NCBI GenBank assembly: GCA_037951165.1
Contig: JBBDHG010000041.1
Coordinates: forward strand, 2,391,001-2,455,000
DNA: 64,000 bases
Origin: Lophius americanus
Lineage: Eukaryota > Chordata > Actinopteri > Lophiiformes > Lophiidae
Direction: 5' to 3'
In this document: positions 25,801 to 37,808 of the stretch, piece after piece
Layout of the letters: every line of letters begins with the position of its first letter
Position numbering within the stretch: the first letter of the stretch is position 1
The notes under the pieces: generated by a model
Told to the model about the DNA's origin: nothing
Database searches by the model: none
The model's input: only the letters and a program-made list of their open reading frames with translations
Made by a program: the position numbers and the translations under genes

Positions 25801-28800
25801 AACATCCAAATACTACAAACCGGGGATATCCTTCGATGTCGCGGTAAAGTACATTTCCCTTAAATCGGAAGTATCTCTCTTTGTACATGAGCGTGTAGAA
25901 AACACAGATGACAGCGTTTTGGAGAAAACACAGTAGTCCGATGCGGAGTAACGCTCCTTTTAGTACGCTATGATGCGATGGATTTCTGTTCATGCCAAGA
26001 AAGTGAACAGAAAACCGAAAATGTTACAACGAAGAAGACATGATGACACAGTACCTACGCCTGAAACGGGTGTCGGATCCCTTTTTTTTCTCCTAATACT
26101 TCAGTGGTTCATGTTTGTGACGGCAGGTTGAAGTGTTGAATCCCGACGAGTCTCCTGCCAAAGGCGTCGATGTGATGATTAATCCGGGAGAGGTGATAGG
26201 CCGCACTTCATCAAACGGCATGGCGAGGCTTACCGTCAATACAGCAGCAGCAACAAGAAGCATGAACATTGTCGTAAGTCATCCGCTTCCATTATAGCGC
26301 ACTATGCGATAAAAGGCTTCGTTTTTTTCCGTTAAACGTTTTAGTCTCACCAACTCTGTGAGTGGTTTCCTTTTTCTTTCTGACCCTCAAAGAGAGAAAT
26401 TTAAATATGGCAGCCGTAAGCGACACCTTAATCCTGCCAGTCGGTAGTTTTACATAAGAGCTTAACGTCTCAAAAAAAAAACAAATCATAAATATCTGAT
26501 GCAGACTCGGCCTTTTTGCATTTGACAGTGATGATCTTTTTTTCTTTTTCCTTCCTGTACCAATATAAGGGTGAATATCCTCGTCAGTTTAAAGGTGTTA
26601 TTATTCCAGGAGGAGATTTAACACCTGACAAGGCCTCGATATGTCTGTGTTAAATGTGAATGTTTGTCTGTGTAATTGTCTGCACATCTTCCCTCGTAGG
26701 CGAGGACGAATGATCCTCTCCTTTCGGCTGAAAGACAAGCAACCGCCAAAATGGTAGCTGTCCGGTATAATACCAAAAGCAACCGGTACATCCACATAGG
26801 TGAGAACGTAAAACGTGGTTGACTGTGGGGGTATCGGAGAAGACGGCATCCTCCACTTTCCCAGGATTCATTTCCACATTTATTTTTTGACAGGTGTGGA
26901 CGCACCTGAACTGTCAGTGGGAGACAACCTGAAAATCAACCTGAATGTTATCAGCGATCTAAATCATAGGCATGAAATAACATACCTGGTGAGAGATGTT
27001 TCACATTAAATACATCTGTGTCTATATATATATATATATATTTTCAATATTTCATTCATAGGATCTGATTTGTGATTTAAAGGTTTTCCTACTTCTTTTT
27101 GAGCAAGGTATCCTACACAGTCGTACCGGTGTAGCGTCAAGTCGCCCCCAAGTCAATCCGCCACGGGGGTTTCGATGCAACGTTATATTTTTGTTGAATT
27201 CCCCGATCGCGCAGCCGCTCATATTGAGCACGTGGTCCGAATTTCTGTGCCCGCCACGGTTCCAGCTGCATGCTCGGAATGAGCGAGCTCTGCGATCAGA
27301 ATGGTGGCCCAAATATAACGCCACTTTTCGAGGCGAACCCTCACGCATGCGCTAGACTCCTTGATCTGCGTTTCAAGACGGGTTGGGTACGATGCCGACA
27401 TTGCCGCAGACCCTGACGCCCTTGACTTGAGCCGGCCCCTCGCCCTGGCGACGCAAACACCAACGCAACGCAGTGACCGCTCCGGTCCGATGATGATCCG
27501 GTAGTGACGGCCTGGTAAGCCGTCCGAGGTCCGTTAGCATCTTCCCTGCAGTAAACCGACCCCCGCCTCGTTCCAATGGTCCAGTCCTCATCAGTCTGTC
27601 CCGGCCCCTCTACATCTCACGCCGACCTTGTGATTTGGGCGATGAGCCGGTATGACTTCAGTTATTTTTCTCTCGCTCATGTTCTGAGGTAGGCCTTAGA
27701 GTAGAGGTCTACCCTTGGGACGCTTACTGGAAGCTTTCGGCTCGGGAGTCGGACCACCAAGCTTGGCGTTGCAAAGGCAGCGACTTACGCCGCCATATTA
27801 ATTATATACTATGAATTTTGTTTTTAGAACAGATGTTGGATATACGCCTAATGCTCAAATCTTTTCTCCCAGATCCTGAGCAGAGGTCAAGTGGTGCAAA
27901 ATGGCCGTTACCATACAAGTGGCGAATTGCTGATTACCCTGAGTTTTCCCATCACCAAAGACATGCTGCCATCGTTCCGTATCGTAGCCTTCTACCACAC
28001 AGCTGACAATGAAGTGGTGTCAGACTCAGTCTGGGTGGATGTCAAGGACACCTGCAAGGGCTCGGTGAGACAGGAATCCCGGACATACTAGAGTTTAAAG
28101 AGGAAGCAGAGCTGTACACAAAAGAGACGAGACTTAAGTGTGTATTTGAAGGTCGTAATATTTTATGCACTAAAATGTTTTTTTTAGCTGAAGCTGGAGT
28201 CGTCGAGAGCTGCGGCATCATATGAACCTCGCAGAGCGTTTATCCTGAGGGCCACTGGAGATCCTGGAGCCACAGTGGGACTGGTGGCCGTCGACAAAGG
28301 CGTCTACGTTCTGAACAATAACTATCGTCTGACCCAGAAAAAGGCAATCTCTAATTTCATGTTTAACTACATCATTTGAAACGGGAAAAATTCAAATAGC
28401 TTGAAAAAACATGCGGTTTAAAATTCTCATCCAGCAAAAAAACATTGCATAAATACTATATTTTCTAAAAAGTCATATCTAACCTGCTATTTGAATTGAT
28501 CTACTTTAGTGGCATAAACCCATACATCTTCTTTTTCTGTGTTTGCATCTAAACCTCCCCCTTTTCTCAGGTGTGGGATATTGTTGAGAAGCATGACACA
28601 GGTTGCACACCTGGTGGAGGGAAGGATAGCATGAGCGTATTCTACGACGCCGGCTTGATGTTCGAGTCCAGTTTGGGTTCTGGGACTGCGTACAGACAAG
28701 GTAATGCTATTTTTTTTGTGGCCGGTGACCACCGGGTCATTCACTCAAACAGGGTCATAGATCAGATGAGACCAAAGTAAAGCTTGTTGGAAACAAACGT

Positions 28801-31800
28801 TTTAGATGACTGTCGCATAACACCAAAGAAAGCCGTACAGAAAAGCCCCTCATATCCACTTTGAAGTCTGGGGGGTGGAACTCTGATAATGTGGGGCAGT
28901 TTTTCTTCCAAAGGTCCAACTCCATGTGTTTTCAAACCTCTTCACACACTAGCGAAGGAGACTCAAGGCTCTTATAGTGGCAAAAGTGGGCGGTGCAAAA
29001 ATATTAAATGCATGTTGCTAATACTTATACTATATGCGTAGTACTATATACTACGCATATTTGGGATTTATTTTTTTCTTTTGATCCAAATTCAGTTTGT
29101 AATGCCATTTTATCTATTTCACTTGAGTTTATGTTTTTTGTGAATAATTTCAGTTATAGATGGATATATTTGCTCATTTTTTTTCAATTGTGCCAGTAAC
29201 TCTGGAGAGTACTGTACCCCACCTGACTATTATTGGCTCGGGCCTCAGACTTCACGCTCGGACCTCGGGAGGGAAGAGACTCGTAGGACCTCCAGCTACT
29301 TTAGCTGGACCTAGAGGACAAAGGGGGAACTCCATCATGGAAGGTTCTTGCTTCCAATACCAAATTATGCCAAGAAGATAGTTTGGAGAAAGCATCAAAA
29401 ATAATGACTCGTTTCTGGTAAACGTTACAACGTTCCATCCACCTATATCTTAACATCTTTGACCCACAAATATTTCTGCCATCTACCTTTAACCACAAAA
29501 ATATGGTCTCTGACTTTACATCCATTTTCCTACATAAACAACAAATTCAACCTGATCCCCAGCAACCGCACAACAAATGGTTTCAAGTAGCCAACCTAAC
29601 TCTTAGTTTAATTGCCTTATCGGATCTAGGAATGGCTTGTTATAAATCCATTACTACTAAAGCAAGCGCTGCTGTAGTTCCACATCACATCATATTATAC
29701 TTAGGCCCAGTGACATGAATGAAGTATCTACAGCATTCAGATTAATCCTTTTCACTTAATTTACAGGAAGACAAAATCCAGGGTTCGTATTAGACAATAC
29801 GTTAATACGTATTTACGGTTTGCTCACATATCTGACAATGCGATAGCTTTAGCTTACAAATGTCTTTGGATCCAATTGGCTTGTGATTGTTAATATTGTG
29901 GATTCTACTTTATTTGAATTGCTTATACATTATCAATAAATATTACCAAATTCGGCAGGTTGTGCAGAAATACCGTTTGTAACAGTTGCAGCAGTAGGAG
30001 GCGATGGGGTCCAGAAACCAAATGGCTTTTTTTTTTGTGGTTGGTGGCTTTTTTTTTGCTTTTTTAGGAGGATGTCTGTTACATGCTGGTCCAGGAGGAG
30101 TGTTGAAGTGGTGAAGACTTGCTTACATACCAACTAGTATTTAAGCACTCAGTTACACTGTGGGAACTAAAGTCTTGGACTAATGATCCGGTCTGTGTCT
30201 TGTTTTCAGAATCCAAATGTCCCGACCAAGGCAGGAGCAAACGAGCCACAACAGTAATGGAACTCGTCTCCAGCTTAGGTAAGAAAGCAGCTCCGAACGG
30301 CCCAATAACCACATGTGCAGTCATCTTCACCTGCATGAAATCTGGTTCTCCAGCAGCAGTGGACAATACCTGGAGCTGGACATCTTGTGGCCTTGACTTC
30401 CACATGGCTTTAATTTGCCATGTTATGTAAAAAAAATGTTTATGTTTGTTTATGTAACATAGCAACATATTATTTCTTCATACTGATAATGATTCCGTTT
30501 GCATGGAGATGGCACCGACCCTCTGCTGATTTGATCTAATGTTCATTTTAGTTGCTTGAAATCACGGGGAAAAAGGTCTAAGGATAGAGAGTGTGCAAAT
30601 GAAGTTCCCCCCAAAATGGGGTTTAACCCTTTCAATGTCTTCACCGAGAAAAAAAACCCTCTAATTTTGGATTTCATGGAAGATGAATGAGTTTTAATAA
30701 GATTAGTCCAAATTCTTGGTAAAGCATGTTTTCACAAAACTATTTGACTCCAAATCAGACTTTTTTGGGTTCTGTTGACTAAGTACTTACATGTTTTAAT
30801 ATGCAAAAAAAACAAAAGCCTTTACATCGAATAGGCCGTGGTTAATGCCTCCCCCTCTCTGGCCCGTTTTACCTGTCGCGTCCCCCAGGGCTACATCCTC
30901 GGCCCCTCACTCTTTCGCATAGACAAGCTGCCACTGGGTGGGATTAGAAACAGGTTCAGTCTACTTTCTCCAGAAGAAATATAGACTCATATTTGCTCTA
31001 CCAAACAGTTGAGCAGGACACTGAAGGGTTAATGACAGCTGTCCATTCCTTCCTCATGCACACCACACACCTAACCAACCGTCTCACCTTTCACCGACCT
31101 CTTCCTTTTCAGTGAGAAGATATGAAGACAAAACGGAAAATGATTGTTGTAAGGAAGGAATGAAGAAGGCCATTAATACATACAGCTGTGACACTCGCAG
31201 CGAGTACATAGTGGATGGTCAAAAATGTATCCATGCCTTCCTGAATTGCTGCAAGGAGTTTGAAAGAGAGATGGGTGACAAAAATGAGGAACGCCTCCAG
31301 CTGGCTCGCAGTAAGTCCTGTGAAAAAAGGCACCGTTGGAGTCATGCTGGTACTTAGAGAGCATTCACGAATAATAACGTCTTGATGACACGTTAGGTGA
31401 AGACGAAAACAGTTACATGGACAGCAGTGAGATCACTTCTCGAACCCAGTTCCCGGAAAGTTGGCTATGGACAAACATATACCTGCCTGATTGCCCTGCT
31501 GCAACACCGAACTGGTGAGTCAACTAAAACCTTTTGCACACTCACTTATAATTTCATTAACGACGGCATGGCGATTTAAAGCAGAGTTTTAAACTCCCGG
31601 CCTGCAAACGCTTTTCTTTTCTTTTCTTTTCTTTTTGTTTGTTTCAGTCCGACCACGTCAGCAGAGAAACAATTTCCCTTACAGGACTCGATCACGACCT
31701 GGATGATGAGTGGAATCAGTCTGTCAAAAACTGAAGGTGAAGATTTAGTATCTGAAGACGTATTTTGAGCGTTAGTTGTACCTCTCGCGCATTAAAAAAA

Positions 31801-34800
31801 AAAACACTCCTGGCTCGTCATCAATGTTTTTCCTATAACAATATTGTTGGAGGGGGGGTGGTGTGGTCGACGGCATTCGTACATATCTGTGTGGGCTCAA
31901 ATGTGATTGAATATATGATGTTAATTTTGGTTGAAAAACATGTTGAGAAACAAGAGAAGCGGAGAAAGGAATCGGTCGAACCCCCAGGCTTCATTTTCCT
32001 CCTCAAAATTAAATGTGAAGTTATTTCCACCGTATTTTTGGAGCAAATGATGAACTATTTGATCAGACTATGGGTAAAATATGATATATGTGATAGAATT
32101 TCTCGAGTAGACTCATATGCACCGCATTTGGACTATAAATGCTGATGAGAGTTCGTAAACACGAACACATCCCCCCCGTTCTTCATTCCCTTCATCTCCT
32201 TCCCATCTCCACCAGGATTGATTATAAGATCTCTCTCCTCACTCACCAGTGCATCCATGGTAACGCACCCCCCTTCCTGAAAGAACGACTCACCCCACTG
32301 ACCTCAACACCATCCCTCCGTTCTACCCACTCATGCCGCCTCCTCCTTCCCCGGACTAAGCTCAGCACCATGGGTGATCGGGCCTTCTGTTCTGCTGCCC
32401 CTCGTCTGTGGAATGCCCTCCCTGACCATCTGAGGGCTCCACAGACGACTGACACATATGAAAAAGGACTTAAAACTTTCCTCTTTAGCAGAACCTATAA
32501 CTTTAATTAACATTGCTGCTTTTTGGTCAGGCTTTTATATAGTTATTTTTTTTATTTTCTTATTGATGCTTTTATCTGCTTTTACTTTGTAACACTTTGA
32601 GATTTGATCCAAATGTAAATTGCATTATAAATTAAATGTATTATTATTATTATTATTATTATTATATTGGACCGACGGTTGAGAAATCTGGAAAGCTTTT
32701 GAGGATAAAACTCCCCCTGATGTTAGAAATATACGCCCGACCTTTTCCAAAATCAATGCAACTCTTCCTCGCACAAAAGTCTATTGGGGTACAAGGTTTG
32801 GAAAGAGATTTTTTGAAGTATGTCTTGTGAGTAAGTGTGTAAATTGTGAACTTTTAGAGTAAAATATGATAAATGCAAGATAGATCTCCTCTATTCAATC
32901 CATATGGACCAAATTTGGACGATATATACAACCAACCTTTTCCAAAATCACTCCAGTTCTTCTTCGCCATAAGGTCTATTTGGGATTTCATTTTTAAAAT
33001 GTTTTTGGAGTTATCGCAAAGGATTTGCGGCGACGGCGACGACGAATCCATAATATTCCGAACTTTTCGGAGATATAATAACCCAAACCATGTACAACAC
33101 AGAAAGACAAAAAAATAATGCATAATTACATTACAATAATTAGATTATACAATACATAATCCACAAATATTTAACAATCTAATCAATTTACATTATAATC
33201 CCCCATCGTTTTACGCCCTTTTCAAACTAAACAGTGAGGTACTTAATTCTATCCCAAAAGTTTAACCTCTAAAACTGAGCCACATCTGTATGTTACATTT
33301 ACTTTGCCTGTTTCAAAAAAATAAATAACTCTCCTAATTTATAATTAACTTCTTCTTTTAATGTGAAAAAAAACTCCATAGTTTCACATTCAGGCTATTC
33401 CTATTGGTCACAACTCGAAAAAAGTATTTCCAATATTTTTAAGTGCACAACATCTTTACATTTTAAGGTGTAAGATGCTAAACAAGTAATTGATTTCTTT
33501 GTGTGTATTTTTGTGTGATTTTCTGGCGGGAATGACCCAAAATGGACTTTAATTACATTTTGTGGATTGGTGGGACTTGGGGAGGGAAACAAGTAATTCG
33601 GTTTTTAGGCTTATCTGGAAGATTAGACGTATAGACTGTACTATGTTGCTCCTCTTCAGTTTTTCCTTTTTGCTTCAACTCCTCTCTGTTGCATTCCTCT
33701 CTTGTTATAGGACTCTGTGTGTCTGACACATTAGAGGTCGTCGTCCGGAAGGATTTCTTCATCGATCTCAGACTGCCCTACTCTGCTGTTCGAGGAGAGC
33801 AATTAGAAGTTAAGGCGATACTTCACAACTACATCCCAGAGCCGATCACTGTAAGTCTGAACCACTCTATGCTGTTATTTAAGCCCAGAACTGAGAAGAC
33901 TCTGTTAAGACTTGGTTTTAAAATGCGTTTGCTATCACGTCACACGTCACTAAATACAAGCGTAAACGCCCACCGAGAAGCATTTATCCCATCACTCAAA
34001 CCACTTGCCAAGGTCGGGGGCGCACTCGACCACATACCTTTTGTCGTATTAATGTTAATGTTGTCAAGCTGCGTCTCAGGACAAGAATGTAACAGGAAAA
34101 AAAACACCATCACGTGGTGGTTGTTTTGGCGGAAGCGCGGAAACTCTTAAAGAGAGTCGACCCGAGATGCGATTTTCTTTTTTACCTCGCCACAAATTAG
34201 CTTGTCCTCTCAGTCTCAACGGTTCCAATAGTCCTTATATGTTATTAGCTCTTGAAACACTTTGAACTTGTAAGCTAACCCGTGCTAGCTAAGCTAGACA
34301 AATCTGCCGTTTGACTGACGTGACTGATAACAACGTAGCGGATGTGACGCAGGCAGCAACGAAATCTGAACACAAGCGGTCAGCTGGACACAATCGGAGA
34401 CGCTTGATAAAGACGAGCGAAAACGGCATCTGTTCAAAGTGTCTCGCTGTCTGTGAGCCGATCGGCCAAAACGTATTTAAAAAGAAAGTCTGAAACGTGC
34501 CAAAATTTCTTGTTTAGACTGGGTTTTAAAATGCGTTTTGGGCAATTGGATCTCAATGGAACAGCGAGACATTTCGCTAAATACACGAGTAAACGCCCCA
34601 CCAAGACGCATCACAATCCGATCCCTCGAGCCACTTTCCGAGGTGGGCCGGGACGCATTTAAGCACATATCTTTGGCGGTGTAAATGTTAACGTGTCCTG
34701 ATGGGTCTACGCCGAGAGCGTAACAGAAAAATACCTCATCAGTGCAGAACGTGGCGGTGGTTAGGGTTAGGGTTAGGGTTAGGGTTAGGGTTTGGGTTAG

Positions 34801-36572
34801 GGTTTGGGTTAGGAAGTGAGCGACTCTTAAAGAGAGTGGACTTGAGAAGCTCTTTAGTAAGTCACAAGTGACTTTGTCCGGTCCGTCTCAGCAGTTGGAG
34901 TAGTCCATACCTGCGTATTAGCGCGTGAAAGTTGGTAGCTAGTCTGTGATAGCTAGTTAAACAAATCTGGCACTTGGCTGACGTGACTGATAACTACGTG
35001 GGGGAATTGACGTAGGCAGGAACGAAATCTGAACACATGTGATCGGTTGGACTCATTCGCAGACGCATTATAGACACAGGTGTGAACGATAATGTGTCTC
35101 GAAGTCTAAACAGGGTCTAAAAGAAAATTTCTTCTGCAGTGTTCGATAAATGTTACTGTCGTTGACACGGACTCCCAGAACTGGCCGAACCTTAAGTTCA
35201 ATTAATTAAGTGCAATTGCTAGGTGACCTCAAATGAAACTGATAATTACAATCTTAATTATCTTCCTCGCTGGCAGAAAAATTCACCCACCTCTTTCCCC
35301 TTTGTCTGGTTTTCAAGGTGCGCGTGGATTTGATTGAAGAACTTAATTTGTGCACTTCGGCCTCGAAGCGTGGGAGATTTCGCCAGGAGGTCAAAATTGA
35401 CGCCATGACCACACGGGCTGTTCCCTTCGTCATTATTCCGATGAAGGAGGGACAATTTAGCATTGAGGTCAAAGCGGCTGTCAAAGACTCGTCACTCCAC
35501 GACGGAATCTCGAAGAAGCTACTAGTGGTGGTAAGACACCTATTCCGCCAAACAAGATATTGTTGTTTGTCCAGAACAGAAGTATTTAAGAGTGTGGTTG
35601 TCATATCGACGATTGGGCAAAGATAACGGTTTGGTGGGAAACTTTGAAATAAATGCTAAGTTAGGCTTCAGGAAACACTGGTTAGGGTTGAAATACATAA
35701 ACCTAATCTTGTACGAACATTAATGCGCTAAATGTTAGCGAGTATTTGATATTCTAGTCCACAAGACAAACATTGTCTGTTAACGAAATATACAGTATTC
35801 GCCAATGACAAGTAATCTACAGTGTGAAAATCAGTAAAAATGTATGAAAATATCCTTTGAGGCTTACCTTAGACGCATATTTGTAGAGTATGATAGGTAA
35901 ATGGTAAAAAAAAAAAAAAGAAAAAAGTAAAAGAAATGATTCTTTGAAAACTGTTTTCTCATTTTTATCCAAATTTGTTTTTCCAGCCCGAAGGTGTGCT
36001 GATTAAATCTCCTCAGATTGTAATTATAGACCCGACTAACGAGGGCGTAGGTGAGTTTGCCTATTAAATACATCAAATGCACTGCTATGAAAAAAAGCAT
36101 TTGACCGTCTCTTGGTTCCTTTTGTGTGTATCATAATGAACTGTATCCCATCTTCAAACAAAATATAACGTATAAGAAAAGGGCTTTTTAAACATACATT
36201 TATTGTATTTATTGGACAAAAACTCATAATCTAATGCAAACTGGATGAAAAATAATTTCCCCCATTAAAAAACTAACTCTAAATGACAAAAATGTCCTAA
36301 CCACGAAAAAAAACAAAAACGTATGGAACAGTTGTTTCTTTGCACATTTAATTTCCTTGGGCCGTTTGATAATTTGATAGTCATAGTCAATAGTTGAATA
36401 GCTTGAATGTTTTTAAACACTTAAAATTAGTGCGGGAAATAGTCCATTTTAATGAGATCATCTCACAAATACTACATTCATCATAAAGTGAAATCAATTA
36501 AGAAGAAGAAGAAGAATGAAAAAAGAAGACTATTTGACCATTCTTCTTCTTCTTCTTCTTCTTCTTCTTCTT

Positions 36573-36639
<67 letters not shown>

Positions 36640-36678
36640 TTATTCTTATTCTTATTCTTCTTCTTCTTCTTATTATTA

Positions 36679-36713
<35 letters not shown>

Positions 36714-36726
36714 GTTATTATTATTA

Positions 36727-36764
<38 letters not shown>

Positions 36765-37764
36765 GTTATTATTATTATTATTATTCTTATTATTGATAGT
36801 TATATGACATCACGTACTCGTACTTTTTCTATAGCCACAGTAAATGGCCCTTCGACCTGTGGTGTTCCCCAGGGCTCCATCCTCGGTCCCTTACGCTTTA
36901 GAATATACATACTCCCTCTGGGTCGTATTATAAACGAGCTCAGTCACATTTTTCCTTAGGATACAGAGACGCAAAATGTGCTTCCCCAAACAGTTCAGCA
37001 GCACATTAAAGGTGTAATAACTGGCTGCAGCAGCTCTAAACACACTAAGACCTGATTGCTACCAGGCCGGGGGGCAAATTCCACGAGAGATTATGAAGAA
37101 AGTGGCTGAAACACATCAATCTAGGATGGTTGCAAAATTATTTCTATTGAAATCCATAGAAAACGTTAATTAAATTCAATTAAACGAGTGTTTATGGGTT
37201 TTTTTTTGGCACTACCACTCTACAATAAGGCTCCCCTTATAAAGGACTTATAAATGGCACGTACGTAGTTGACTTATTAGGTTGTAAACGCGACACAAAT
37301 ACTTAATAAGCCACTTTAAGTCTTTATAAATATAAAGGTTATCAGAGAAGTGACGCATGCCAAATAGTGAGCCCACTTATGTACTGCTTACGTCATAATT
37401 CCAAATAGTGACCCAGATTGATAAATAGAGAGCTCTGTTATAAGCTGTTTATAAATGATAACTAAGGACTTATAACGTGTTTACAATCTATTCTACAACA
37501 ATTCATAAATACTTAATGAAGGTGATCTTATTGTAATGTTGTACCCAACTTGCTGTTAAGTTCAGTTGGCGCCAAAATGAATACTTTTACATGTTGGCCA
37601 TTTGGGTGTTTGTAATATTGATTTTTTTTTAACTTGTTTAGTGATTTCTCTTCACTGTTCCTCTCTTTAGATGGTAAACAAACAATAATCGTGAACAGTC
37701 GAATCCCTGAGTCGGAATTGGTTCCAGGCACACACACTAGCACCCAGATCTCTGTGACCGGTGA

Positions 37765-37808
<44 letters not shown>

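Noticed and set aside
28344..28372. Extending C3-A exon 15 to the GT at about 28365
   Set aside because: It would end in a phase that does not join exon 16 (VWDIVEK) in frame, and adds residues not seen in C3 proteins.
29503..29715. 71-codon frame in C3-A intron 16 as a possible retroelement envelope-like piece
   Set aside because: Only a vague resemblance (N-K-W-x-Q, a Cys, PHH); too short and without neighbours to support a call.
36452..36959. Ser/Tyr- or Leu/Ile-rich frames of up to 147 codons
   Set aside because: They are translations of the TTC/TTA microsatellite fused to an RT fragment.
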